Source of the DNA: Craspedostauros australis
Taxonomy: Eukaryota > Bacillariophyta > Bacillariophyceae > Mastogloiales > Achnanthaceae
NCBI GenBank assembly: GCA_026770025.1
Contig: JAMXDE010000044.1
Coordinates: 310,001 to 374,000 of the forward strand
Direction: 5' to 3'
Length of the DNA: 64,000 bases
The notes below the pieces were generated by a model. It was not told where the DNA came from. It did not search any database and worked only from the letters and a program-made list of their open reading frames with translations. Every line of letters starts with the position of its first letter. Position 1 is the stretch's first letter. Below are positions 38,634 to 49,296 of this stretch, one piece after another. A program made the position numbers and the translations under genes.

Positions 38634-40322
38634 CGTGGCAGGGGTGGTCAAAGGTGTGTTGTTGCTGTGTTGTTGTTGCTGTTGCTCGAATTATGGAATG
38701 AGAGTGGAAGGAATATGAGATCTGTGGACTGGGTGGCTGGAGAAAGCAGCCCCCGGAGAGGATTACGCAAAGTAGTCGCGCGCAGATCACGGGAGTCCAA
38801 ATGCCAAGCCGCCGAGCGACTACTTGCACGCCACATCCCATCGCACCTCAACATATCGCACCACAGCATCCCCCTTCTCTTTTCCTCCTTGATCACGAAT
38901 CCAACTGTCCACCAATCATTCGTTGAACTTCAATCATACTCAAATCAAACATTTTTTGAGACAGAGATGTGCACACTGAGAACAACCAAAGTGAACTGTT
39001 GCATGTTCATAGATCGAAGAATGGTCAAGACAAAGAACGGCTTTGTCTACCTGTTCATTTTCTGTTTCGATCCCAGTTGATTTCGTCAGCGGTTCTCTTG
39101 CAGACGATGCCAACAAGAGGAACCAGCCGAGCGGAAGCGCTGTGTTCGTGGACACGTCTGCAGTTTGGAGATTCGCGTCTCTGAAACGAACGAGTGTTCT
39201 GGGTTGGTTGACATATCCACTGCTTCTTTCAATGTTCGTCGCTTGTCCGAGTTGGTGAAATAGGATCGAGAAGAGGGACACGCTTGTCAAGAATCGAGGG
39301 TGCAGAAATATATCTAAAACTTTTAATGCCGCACCTCCCACTGTCATCATTCGGATTAGGCCGAATCAACTCGGGTGGACCACACTCGAACTACCTTGTA
39401 TCCTGGCCAGTCCCACACAACGAGTCATATCAAGTAACACAGCTTGTCCCAGATGTGCACCCGAAAACAAGTGCGAATCATGACTCTGATCATTGGGGAT
39501 AAACCCAAACGCGATCAGGAGTATGGAAACAACTGAGCCTTTTTCAGGAGAACAACATACGACACAAGGGCACGCCCTGCTTGCCCATGACAAACAGGGA
39601 CACCTTGGAGACTTCCAAGAGAGAAATGAGCATCTTGTCACCCAAGAACATGAAAGAAGTCTTGACGAATGATGGAGAAACCACAGGTGACTTGACGATC
39701 ATGAGAGCAAGAAAGACTGAGGGATCGATGATGAAGTGGGATCGATAGATACGAAACCTGTGACAAGCAACATGTATGTACTGCATGAATGTAGAGCGAA
39801 ATGAGGCTACTACAATACACCATGGTGTGCATGATGAAGTGCGATGAGAGAGCAGGTGATGGAATATCTGAGATGCATAATGAGATTCATCAATACTGCA
39901 TGATGAGATGTACATGAAGTACATGATGCATGACATGATGAAGCAGGAGACAGCACTACATGAGCAAAGACAAGACTGTGTGCTAGTGTGGATTATGTAT
40001 GCTATGGCAAATGGAATTGAAAGAGATGGACATTTGTACTCACAGTTCCAACAATGCAGAAACAGGAATAGGTGACCAGAGACTACTACTTGGGACTGGG
40101 TTACCCTGAATTTGCAACAACCATGAGGGGAGGGCGGACAGGGAAGATTGAGACCCACTGGCATGGCATTAGTCTCATCAACAGTGCCAAGTCCAATGCA
40201 AATGTTGCGCAGACCATTTGATCACCCTGCTGCAGTACAGCCAGGGCCAGCAGCAGCAGCAGAGGTGCTGTCAATAGCATGAACGGAAGCTGGAAGCACA
40301 CCAGAGCGCTCATCATTGGTGG
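38634..40322. other. Intergenic region, possible decayed sequence
   Basis: The P450 5' flank lies at its left. From about 39540 to 40200 there are fragments with protein-like composition on the plus strand (for example DTLETSKREMSILSPKN near 39600 and GKIETHWHGISLINS near 40145), interrupted by many stops. This suggests an old, unidentified transposon or gene relic. Confidence 0.4.
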
Positions 40323-40607
40323 TGTCAATATGCATAGATAACCACTATGCATATTGACAAAAGTAAGAAACCAACCAAGTGTCTCTGGTTGGGTGAATAC
40401 TTTGGGAAGGACTGTGCATGTAGAGGGACTGGCCTGACTGTCTTCGGGAGATGCTGGCTCTATCCTAGCCCTAATGCACAACATAGCAGCTGGGCCAAGC
40501 GGTATCCACGCAATTTCCGGCCGTAGCTCGAGTGTGGACTTGAACCCAAAGACACTTGGTTTCTTACTTTTGTCAATATGCATGGAGAACAACTATGCAT
40601 ATTGACA
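40323..40607. mobile_element. MITE-like element with self-palindromic terminal inverted repeats
   Basis: 285 bp. The left end begins TGTCAATATGCATAG and the right end finishes with its exact inverse, CTATGCATATTGACA. The inverted arms extend about 60 bp (to AAAAGTAAGAAACCAA and GTGTCT), with a short unmatched part at bases 16-24 and a 4-bp difference. Each arm is itself a hairpin: TGTCAATATGCAT pairs with ATGCATATTGACA within 40 bp. No coding capacity. Target duplication is unclear (GG or GGT). Confidence 0.75.
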
Positions 40608-40730
40608 GGTAGAGGCTGGTGTAGGCTGAGGTGGAGCAGTGCAAGGCACACGGAGAGCGTCGAACGCTGCTGGGATGGCGCTGGAGCGTCAAAGGTAGGC
40701 CTGGAACTGGCACACCTCATGCACGTCGAT

Positions 40731-40997
40731 TCAATTGTCAGCGTCATCGCGATGATCATGATACCACATGCGGAGCTTCCACATGCCATGTACATGGATC
40801 AAGGGGCCACCCCACTTGGTCATGCACACATGGAAGAGAGTGTCCTCGACATTGAAGAGGTCATAGAGCTCACTGTCACTGGCCACGCGGATCGCGGTGC
40901 GTGCGTCATCGAGCCACTTCCAGCCAAGTCGCTTGGAGATGGTCTTGGCATCAGCCAGATTGTTGGGAACAAGAGCAGGGTAGTCTTGACCAGTCAT
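40731..40997 (-). CDS. Hypothetical small protein
   Basis: 88 residues from an ATG at 40997 preceded by a C/T-rich leader. Composition is protein-like (DAKTISKRLGWKWLDDARTA, FHVCMTKWGGPLIHVHG). No family recognised. It may be a first exon or a fragment related to the neighbouring relic. Confidence 0.35.
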   Translation of the reverse strand: MTGQDYPALVPNNLADAKTISKRLGWKWLDDARTAIRVASDSELYDLFNVEDTLFHVCMTKWGGPLIHVHGMWKLRMWYHDHRDDADN

Positions 40998-41824
40998 GAT
41001 GGGTGGAATGGGGAAAGGGGAGCAGAGAGAAAGGGTGAGGAAGGATACCGCGGGAGCAAGGGAATGGGACGTTCTTGAGCAACATGCGAAGAGAGGAAGT
41101 AGATGGATTCATGAGGAGCGTGAAAGGCCATAACCTGTCAGTATCGTGAGAGTGTGGTGTGTATGATTTTGTGCTAATGATGGATTCATGGCCACAGGGT
41201 TGTGATGATGTTTGTTGTGTCAGCTCTTGCTGCTGTCAGAAACGTCTGCCATCGTACGTGTGTACGGATACCAACAGTCATCACATGATTGTTCTCTTTC
41301 TCAGTCGTGAATCGTACAGTTGTGTCATAAAGGCTACGCAAAATAGGGTAGAGTAGAACTCATGATCGATTTTGACGATTATTGCGCAGAACCTTGAGCA
41401 AGAGCATTCTGGTGTGGAGTACGCGGACGGTAATTCTAAAATGGCATTGGTGGTGTTACGTCCTTGGGGGAGGAACGGACATGATAGTGAGATGTTATCG
41501 ACAAAAACGCCAGACCTCTCCCCCGAGTCGCTGCTTTTCGATGACGGAATGAAGATACGTGCGGATGCTCATGCCAGCGTCGCGAACGTTGACTGCGTCC
41601 GGGCTACGAACATCAATGGCATAGCTTCGCCATGCATCGCCACGATAAACTCCTGTCAGGGAACAGCATTCTCGCTCATCAGAAAAAAAACATTCAACGG
41701 ATCCACCCATACTCATCAATACTTTTCTATTACATTGGGGTTCGTGAAACTGTACTACGCATGATACCAAGAATGCACTCTCATTTCGATTCTGATGTCC
41801 TCTTTCACTGTTCTGTTAAAAGCA
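40998..41824. other. Intergenic region
   Basis: 3' flank of SET gene 4 at its right end. No gene supported. Confidence 0.5.
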
Positions 41825-43636
41825 TCAGCCTGTGTCCGTGTCAAACCAACCCGCGCTCTCCCAAACTTCTTCGGACAGCGTCGTCGTCTTGGCCTTCTCC
41901 AACGCCAACGTGATGGCGTTCAGGTAGGCATCGTGCAGATTCCACGCGCCGTCCCATTCCCATTGCGGCATGCCATCCGGCTTTGTGAGCTTGCCCTTGT
42001 GCCGATGCTGCGTTGCCAAGAATTTGTGCTGCTCTTGCAAGAATGCCAAGCAGGTCTTACACAAGGGCGCGTGAAAGACGGCATGCGGTACGTTGGTGAC
42101 GGGATCGCGTTCAATACCGAACTTGAGACGGTACTTATCGATCTTTTGGATTGCGACAGTCGTTTCTTGGCCGTTATCGTCGACGATCTCAATCTCGACC
42201 AAAGGCTTCTTTTTCTTACTTTCCGCGTGAAAGTTCTGCGGATTGGAATCATGCATCACGTAAAGTTGCGGATAGTCCTCGATGAAGCCGAACCAAAGGA
42301 ACAGATCCGGCGTCCCAAAGTCCAAGTCCCATCCTTGGCAGGTATTGCATTTGTTGTACGATGAGAAGTACTGGCCGTTGGCGACGACGTCTTTGGTGGA
42401 GACCAGGGAGAACGTGACGCCGTAATCAACTTCATGCCGCACGTTGTACCGCTCGCCGTTGGCATGGTTGATCATGCAGTAGATGGGCGTCAGGATTTCG
42501 TCGTCCGACCGTGACGTTGCCAGCATCCAGGCGTGATCCCACAGTTTCGCATCAAAGGCATCACCTTCCTCGTCCTCAAGTTTCTTTTTGATATGCGCGC
42601 ACCCTTTCACGAAATTGTGACGGTACATGTTGTCGACTTGCCATGATGGTGGCAGGCTAGGCCCGATGAGCGCCTGCAGCGTCTCCTTGCCTCCGTCAGT
42701 CCACATGGGCGGGATGTAGTTGCGCGTCTGCTTCATCAGGTACTTGGCGTATGGTGATGGCGTTTCTGAATGCATGTCGCGATACAGTTGTTCGTACATC
42801 TTGCACGTGTCCGGATCAAAGAAGCGAGTCTTGCGAACACTTGCGGATTTGGGCGAAGTTTTTGTGATTTTCTTGGTGGCAGGTGTATGGTACATGAGAT
42901 CCCAAGGGATGGTGAACAAGGTCTCGCCTTCTGAGACGTCCTCGTTCGCGAAGATGCCACGCACGGAGCTCGGGTCGTTGACGTCCGCGCGGCGTAGTTG
43001 GATCTTGTCATTGACGTATCCGCCGTTGGCCTTGACCCATTCCGTGAGTTCGCGAAGGAGGTGATCATCTGTGAGATGCGATGCGATGGAGGAAGTCAGA
43101 AACGGCGATTCCTCAGACGGATCGATTTCATTGAGTGCTGTGTTGGTGCCACCGTTCCTGACGTTGTTGTTCTTGTTGTTGTCAAGGGTTCCTCTTTGGG
43201 CAAACGAACGTTGTGGGGCTGCCGCTTGTTTTGTCGTCTGCTTGTGGGCAGCTGCACCCGCAACAACATCCGCAGCTGAAGCAACGGCCGCAGCGTCCAA
43301 TGCCTGGTTCAGGTCAGACTGAAAAGAAAGGATCACATCAGCGTCCCTTCCAAATCCACTGACGAATCGCAGCAGAAGGATCAGAATGCCCACGGCAGCG
43401 ACCGCCATGGAGCACATTCGGCACACGAAGCTCGTTGGCGTTCGTTCAATTCTGATGCGGTTACTGATCCTTCGCTTCCGTTGAAAGGCCGATGACGGCT
43501 GTGTCATCACGTTGGACGGTGGATCATCTGAGGGTGCGGAAGTGGGCACAGACAGCTGGCTTCGGACGGCGTCATGCTTGGCCAGTTTGCTTCGATCAAC
43601 CCTCGCATCCACGTTGCGCTGTCGTCTCGAAATCAT
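41825..43636 (-). CDS. SET-domain protein 4 (RLSMT/SETD3-like), signal anchor
   Basis: 603 residues from ATG 43636. A basic cytosolic-looking N-terminus (QRKRRISNRIRIER) precedes one membrane segment at about residues 74-92 (MAVAAVGILILLLRF), giving a type II anchor topology with the SET domain lumenal. It is highly similar to SET protein 1 over the core: DVNDPSSVRGIFANEDV, ETLFTIPWDLMYH, SETPSPYAKYLMKQTRNYI. Cofactor motif MINHANGERYN and catalytic-region SSYN are both present. CxxC pairs NKCNTC and LCKTC match protein 1. It lacks the long acidic insert of protein 1, and a short basic stretch (ESKKKKP) stands there instead. This marks the pair as a recent duplication in which one copy gained the acidic tract. 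It is divergent from the MoaC gene. Confidence 0.88.
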   Translation of the reverse strand: MISRRQRNVDARVDRSKLAKHDAVRSQLSVPTSAPSDDPPSNVMTQPSSAFQRKRRISNRIRIERTPTSFVCRMCSMAVAAVGILILLLRFVSGFGRDADVILSFQSDLNQALDAAAVASAADVVAGAAAHKQTTKQAAAPQRSFAQRGTLDNNKNNNVRNGGTNTALNEIDPSEESPFLTSSIASHLTDDHLLRELTEWVKANGGYVNDKIQLRRADVNDPSSVRGIFANEDVSEGETLFTIPWDLMYHTPATKKITKTSPKSASVRKTRFFDPDTCKMYEQLYRDMHSETPSPYAKYLMKQTRNYIPPMWTDGGKETLQALIGPSLPPSWQVDNMYRHNFVKGCAHIKKKLEDEEGDAFDAKLWDHAWMLATSRSDDEILTPIYCMINHANGERYNVRHEVDYGVTFSLVSTKDVVANGQYFSSYNKCNTCQGWDLDFGTPDLFLWFGFIEDYPQLYVMHDSNPQNFHAESKKKKPLVEIEIVDDNGQETTVAIQKIDKYRLKFGIERDPVTNVPHAVFHAPLCKTCLAFLQEQHKFLATQHRHKGKLTKPDGMPQWEWDGAWNLHDAYLNAITLALEKAKTTTLSEEVWESAGWFDTDTG

Positions 43637-44250
43637 GATGGTGCACTATTCTTCCACGAGTACGAGTATGGCTTGGAGCTTCACGCTGCAATCTTGGCTT
43701 TCCGTGGCGTGCGCTGTGCGATGGTGCGTTGTGTGGCAGAGAGGGTGATGTTGCTCGAGTGCAGAATATCCATGGAGAATAGTATGGTGGAGTTGGTTTG
43801 TCCCTGCCATCACAGCCTCTCTCGCTCTTGGCATTTGTGTGTGCGTTTGGATGTTGTGCTTTTGGTCACCCGGTTATCCGGTACTGCCGTTGAGAAATGG
43901 CGCCAATTTCCTTCACGACGCATTGTAGTCGAAGGAGTCGTTTTGATTTTCAGAATGGAACGAGAATCCGCAGATGTTCTCCTTTCTCCCCAATCATTGC
44001 TGTCAACCATCAGGCACCACAGGAGAAGGATTGGGCACGGCGCATGCTGAGGAGCGACGATTGGCACCGTTGGCTGTCTCTATCATACTCTACGAGCCGC
44101 GCACAGAAGCTCCAACAGACATTCACACTGTTGCTGTGCGTCGTCCATGCGACGAGTATCGCATTCGCTGGGAATACACGTAGCAGACTATAGCATCTCG
44201 AATCCGTGCGCCACCTCTGCTCCGAAGACATTTTGCATAACGATTCAGTG
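43637..44250. promoter_or_regulatory. Shared 5' region of divergent SET 4 and MoaC genes
   Basis: 614 bp between divergent start codons; both promoters should lie here. No specific element recognised. Confidence 0.4.
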
Positions 44251-45405
44251 ATGACGTCCCGATCCCACTCCATCCGTACTGCGGGACGTTTGCTTTCGCT
44301 CTTTGGGTCGTCGTCGAGGAGGGCATCTGCCACACGCCGATGTTTGATTGGAAACCACGCCAGTGGCTCACAACGTTCCTTCCGTGTTGCAACAGCGAGC
44401 AGTTCTTCCGCATCCCATCTGAACGGAACTAAGCTCGCATTGCGATCGTTCTCCTCGAAACCGCCCAGTGACGACGACGACTTTCAGGAACAGCTGGCTG
44501 AGCTGCAGGCAGAGCGTGACGCGCTGTATGGATTCACCGACAACGACCTGCAGGCCTGGGGACAGCCCAACAACGCCACGATCGCGCCGGAGCAACTGCA
44601 GCAGATAGAGACGGCTCGCGATCAGCGGACGCAGGATATGCCATTCACGCATGTTTCGTCGGATGGATCTTCCGTGCATATGGTCGACGTGGGCGCCAAG
44701 GAAGTCACAAGGCGCACGGCCAAGGCGCAGGCCAAGGTCGTGTTTCCGCCCGAGGTCATGGATGCGTTCTTTGCCACGGAGGATGGCAGCGAGATGCAAG
44801 GGCCGAAAGGACCCATCTTTAGCACTGCCAAGTTGGCGGGCATCATGGCCGCGAAGTAAGTTCGTTTTGGAGACATCGCAGTGTTGGGTGTGCTTGTGCC
44901 ATACAATGGAGATGCAGTGGATAAACAATGGAGATACACTCTGCCCAGCTCTCGCTTCGTTTGCCAAGCCCTCCCATGCCAAGATGTACACGCAAAGGAG
45001 ATGGGGACACTGTCGCATCGAGTGCTTGTTTGTGATTCCGCTTGCTTCGTTTCCCCAATGCACTCATCCATGTTGTCATTCTCTCTCTCTCTCCAATCAC
45101 ACCACAACACAACTAATCATAGAAAAACGAGCGACCTCATCCCGTTGTGCCATCCGCTGCCGCTGGATCAAGTCCAAGTCGACGTGCAACTGGAAGGCAA
45201 CGTCGCGACCATCCATTGCATGTGCCGTGTGACGCACAAGACGGGCGTGGAGATGGAGGCCTTGACGGGTGCAACGGCTGCGGCGCTCACGATCTACGAC
45301 ATGGTCAAAGCCGTGTCCCATGAGGTCCGCATTGAAGATACGCGGTTGATTGAGAAGGCGGGTGGCAAGCGGTTGGTGAAGGATGGTGCGATGGAAGGCC
45401 AATGA
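44251..45405 (+). CDS. CNX3: Cyclic pyranopterin monophosphate synthase, MoaC/CNX3 type (two exons)
   Basis: Converts the MoaA product 3',8-cyclo-GTP to cyclic pyranopterin monophosphate, step one of molybdenum-cofactor synthesis; in eukaryotes this happens in mitochondria. Exons 44251-44855 and 45123-45405 (intron 267 bp, GTAAGT...ATAG) give 295 residues; the join reads GIMAAK-KTSDLIP as in the family. The first 75 residues are Arg/Ser-rich without acids, a mitochondrial presequence. The family domain (from about residue 140) shows [46 protein letters not shown] (the catalytic Asp and Lys) and LIEKAGGK. Start at ATG 44251; the frame extends to a GTG. The partner MoaA/CNX2 is not in the window. 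Confidence 0.93.
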
Positions 45406-46630
45406 GGGATGCTATGCCACTTGCGACAAATGATAGCATGTTCTTCCCGGAGACGGAGAGAGAGAGAAAGAGTGCAGTTTGGCAACGACCAATGGGACCA
45501 CCTCCGCGATGTCTCGTTGCAGAGTGGCAAGAGAGGCGGGGATGATATGCCTTGTGACATCGAAGTGTAGACCATGCATTTGCAATTTACAGGCTAGATT
45601 CCACTACATCAGCAACGTTCAAAGCGTCCAATGCATTGATGGCACAGTACGAGTCCGAGTGTTATGCTCGTACTGCTCTCGGCTGCACTCAGTATGGTCA
45701 ACTGTGGCATTGATTCACTGCTATTTGTTCTATGTATACTTTAAGGATCCCTCCATGCGCAATGGGTGCACCGGGCGGGATCTCACGTGTCTTTGCTCTT
45801 ATTCCACACACCGTCTTTGTTGGTTCACCGTACATCCAAGCGCAGTTGCCCAGCGTGTTGGCCTGATCTATCTTGCATTGCGGTCGTCTGCCGTGGTTGC
45901 TGAAACGAGACAACGTCGCGGCGCGCTTGTATGTAAGTGCTGGCGGACCGCTGTGCGTTTCAATTTGTTGCATGAATGCATCATCACCCCCACAGCATCC
46001 CACCGCTGCACATGCAATTACCCATTTGGTTACAAATGAAATAGGTTGCACTGCGGCTGGCGCTTCTCTTCTTTTTTATTTCCTTCCATCGTCTTCTTTC
46101 CAGTTCGTGCTTTTTGTTCGTTGGCATTTCACGCAGGGGCCTTGCGGCGGATGAAGGCTGCGAACGCGGCCATGGTCGTCGCAAGCACGCTGCTTCACCT
46201 CCAGTGGATTGGTTGGTTCTGCCTTCAACGCCACTGCTTTTAGTATTATTACAAGTATGCCAAATGATGCCGGTCATTGTTATCAAGGATGAACCATCGA
46301 TGGATGAGCGAACTTCATAAGTTCCTCACCATTCCCAACACGCAACGTGCAACGTTCAACGCCGAACGTTGTTGTGTTGTTGGCGCATCCGCCTGTGGTC
46401 TTCTTCGCCATCTTCATCTTCTCTATGTCTCTCCGTTTGTTCACGTCCTGCCTTGATTGTTGCTGCTGTTCGCCATCACCGTTGAATCGCCCATCAACTT
46501 GGGACATGGTATGGCGCACCATACGGTGCCATGTTCGATGGGCATCATCACACAGTGTCCTTCAACGCAAGGCACTTCAACGCAAGGCACTTCAACACCA
46601 TTCAGAGCAACGCCGACACCATGAACCGCT
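45406..46630. other. Intergenic region
   Basis: No gene supported. Contains short tandem ACTTCAACGCAAGGC units (46559-46600), three copies of about 15 bp, near its right end. Confidence 0.5.
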
Positions 46631-46825
46631 CTATTTCCCGCCTTCCTTGGTCTTGTCATCGTCGAGAGGTGCCCCGTCGTCATCTGTCAAAGCAAAGCTT
46701 CCCTCGCCGCACAAGCTCTGATCCATCGGTCCTTCCGTGGAGACGTGCTTGCTCACGTGGATGGAAAAATCCAACGACGAGTTCCCAACCTTCTCCATGT
46801 CCTTGCTGGCCTTGTCCGATGACAT
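46631..46825 (-). CDS. Small acidic/basic hypothetical protein
   Basis: 64 residues from ATG 46825, downstream of a CA-rich leader like those of other genes here. Entirely hydrophilic (SSDKASKDMEKVGNSS ... TDDDGAPLDDDKTKEGGK) with no membrane segment. No family recognised. The leader and codon composition favour a real small gene, but the evidence is modest. Confidence 0.45.
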   Translation of the reverse strand: MSSDKASKDMEKVGNSSLDFSIHVSKHVSTEGPMDQSLCGEGSFALTDDDGAPLDDDKTKEGGK

Positions 46826-48035
46826 CTTTCGATTGCTTGGTGCTTGGTGCTTGTATTGTGTGTTGTTGGTGCTTGGCGCTTGACGCTTGGTGGTTGATCG
46901 GTTGATTGATTGATCGGTTGATTGAATGGTTTGTCACAAAGTGATCTTGCTGAAACTGTCGCAGTCCTTCTGTGTTGATGTTCGATGCGGCGATGTGCGT
47001 GGTGATGTCGCTGATTTTTGCTGCATCTGTCGCACACCCAACGGAGAGCCCAGCCAAGACCAACCAAGATCTTGCGCCAGAGATGAAGACTGCGTCAAAC
47101 ACGGAGAGGAACACGGCCAAGTGTCCTCCCAATTAACGCCCCATGATGGAGCACGCAACAACTAACAACCGCAACCTTGGCACAAGGACACAAGATCAGT
47201 ACCAACCGCCAGTTTTCAGCTCGTAAGAGGAAAAGACCGCGTGCAAAAAGATACCTTCCCCAACACAAATAACCTCACCAAAATGACTCCTGGGCCATAA
47301 AATCCAACTTTCCTTCGTCATTTGTCACCATTGGACATGCACAGTCACTCATGTCCCTCGCATCATCCAGTATCTGCACAGATGATTGCGACTACTGTCG
47401 AACTGTTGCCAGCAACGGAGCAAGTCTTCGTTGCAACACTTGCTGCGCGATGCTTTTGGACCGCATGAACACGAAACGAGACCAACGCACCAACTCTGTC
47501 TTCTCTTCTACGCTTGATTCTATCTTTGTTGTTGTAGCTCGTTGAGTGGGCACTACGTCTGTGTCTTTTTCGAATCATGTATTCTAGCGGGTTACTACAC
47601 GCCCAACGTCCTGACAAGCAGACAGCCGGAAAATCACGAGCATGCGGAGGTCATAATGTGTGCTTAAATAGTTTTTCCAATGACGCCGGCAGTGATCGAA
47701 TTGATCACGCTAGAGAATTAAACACGACTCGATAACAAGTTGCCATTCCCTCGTTCGGGCGACACTGCGAACAACGAACAACGAACAAAACGGAGAATTG
47801 TGGCGTCAACACCTCAACACGCCCAGCCCAAAGATCTCTCGTGATTCTTTCTGCGGACACAAACCCAGAGCACTTCCAAGGTCTCCAGCCAACGGCACCA
47901 GCAAGGACGCCCCCAATCGAGGCGAGCGAGCGAGAGAGATAGCTACAATAAAACCAGGTATTACATCCCATCCCATCATAAAGTACATCCGTTTCAAAAC
48001 GATATAGCTTCACAACAATAACAACAACAATAACA
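46826..48035. other. Intergenic region
   Basis: Low-complexity GCTTGG and TTGATCGG repeats occupy 46840-46930. The rest is unremarkable; the right end is the CAA-rich leader of the ClpP gene. Confidence 0.5.
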
Positions 48036-48893
48036 ATGACGATGATGTTCGCAACACGCCTTTCGGTTGGCTGGTCCAGCGCTGCACTCAACGCTGCATC
48101 CAGAGCTCCAGCCAGGACTTCATCCTCGAGTGTGCACATGATGATGCAGCCCCAACTCAGAGCTGCTAACAGATCGTTCATGACGGTTGCGAACGGATTG
48201 CACGGACAGCATTCGCAGCAGCAACGTCAACACAACGAGCCTGCCTCGCGCGGCAAACGGCACTACACGATCCCGGTGGTTCTGGAGCAGGGCACCATGG
48301 GCGAGCGATCCTTCGACATCTACTCGCGGTTATTGAGGGAGCGCATCATCTGCGTGCACGGCGAGGTCAACGACCAGATGGCCAGCCTCGTCACGGCGCA
48401 GCTCCTCTTCCTGGAATCCGAGCAACCCAACAAGCCGCTCTTCATGTACATCAACAGCCCTGGCGGCAGCGTCACGGCCGGCATGGCCATGTATGACACC
48501 ATGCAGTACATTCGGCCACCCGTCCACACCATCTGCATGGGGCAGGCGGCCAGCATGGGGAGTCTGCTGCTTGCTGGCGGCGAACCCGGGAAGCGATTCG
48601 CGCTGCCCAACGCCAGCATTATGCTGCATCAGCCCAGCGGCGGCGCGCAGGGCATGGCCAGCGACATTGAGATCCGCGCCCGGGAGCTGCTGCGCATCCG
48701 GGCCAAGCTCAATGATCTCTTCGTGCATCATACCGGACAGCCGCTGGCGGAAATTGAGCGCGTCATGGATCGAGATACCTTCATGGATGTGACGACGGCC
48801 TTGGAGTTCGGGGTCATCGATGAGATCCTGCAGAAGCGCCTGTCGGAGGAGGGCGACGAGGATGATGACAGCGACAGTTCGGACGATGAGTGA
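48036..48893 (+). CDS. CLPP: ATP-dependent Clp protease proteolytic subunit, organellar
   Basis: Serine protease subunit that forms the 14-mer chamber fed by ClpX/ClpC. 285 residues from ATG 48036 behind a CAACAATAA-rich leader. The first 70 residues are Ser/Ala/Arg/Gln-rich with few acids, a mitochondrial-type presequence; there is no plastid bipartite signal of the diatom ASAF type, so a mitochondrial site is inferred. The mature part starts near [10 protein letters not shown]. The catalytic triad is visible: Ser173 in GQAASMGS, His198 in MLHQPSGG, Asp247 in MDRDTFM. The oligomerisation/handle region [15 protein letters not shown] is normal. An acidic tail ([15 protein letters not shown]) extends beyond bacterial ClpP. 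Intronless. Confidence 0.95.
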   Translation: MTMMFATRLSVGWSSAALNAASRAPARTSSSSVHMMMQPQLRAANRSFMTVANGLHGQHSQQQRQHNEPASRGKRHYTIPVVLEQGTMGERSFDIYSRLLRERIICVHGEVNDQMASLVTAQLLFLESEQPNKPLFMYINSPGGSVTAGMAMYDTMQYIRPPVHTICMGQAASMGSLLLAGGEPGKRFALPNASIMLHQPSGGAQGMASDIEIRARELLRIRAKLNDLFVHHTGQPLAEIERVMDRDTFMDVTTALEFGVIDEILQKRLSEEGDEDDDSDSSDDE

Positions 48894-49296
48894 TAGACTT
48901 TCTCGGAGTGTCCTCCACAACAATGATTCAGTCTGCAGAGACAGACAGACAGACAGGCATAGATAGTGCATTCGCAAAGGTTATAGCAGAAGAGGTTATA
49001 GTTATCGAAGTGAGGGTGACTAGTCTTGCCCAATTCGTGTTGAAGGAACTCTCGCACGGTGACAGCCTGTTTGCAGTCGCAAGTTACGTGATCCAAGTGC
49101 CTTCATGCCTTTGTTGCTTGTCTTCAAAGATTGCGTTCTCCCTGGTTGCCATTGATGCATCGACACCATCCCTTTCGCAACAGGAAAGGCAGGGCCAGAA
49201 TTAACGGGCACTGTCTTGCACTGCTGTGATGCATGCTTCAGTCCAGACAACTCTCCTCTCCTCACAAACTCGTATGGCACGAATACTGTGAGGTGC

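Noticed and set aside
37951-38841. 296-residue minus-strand frame overlapping the P450 gene
   Set aside because: Out-of-frame shadow; the P450 frame carries all heme and I-helix motifs.
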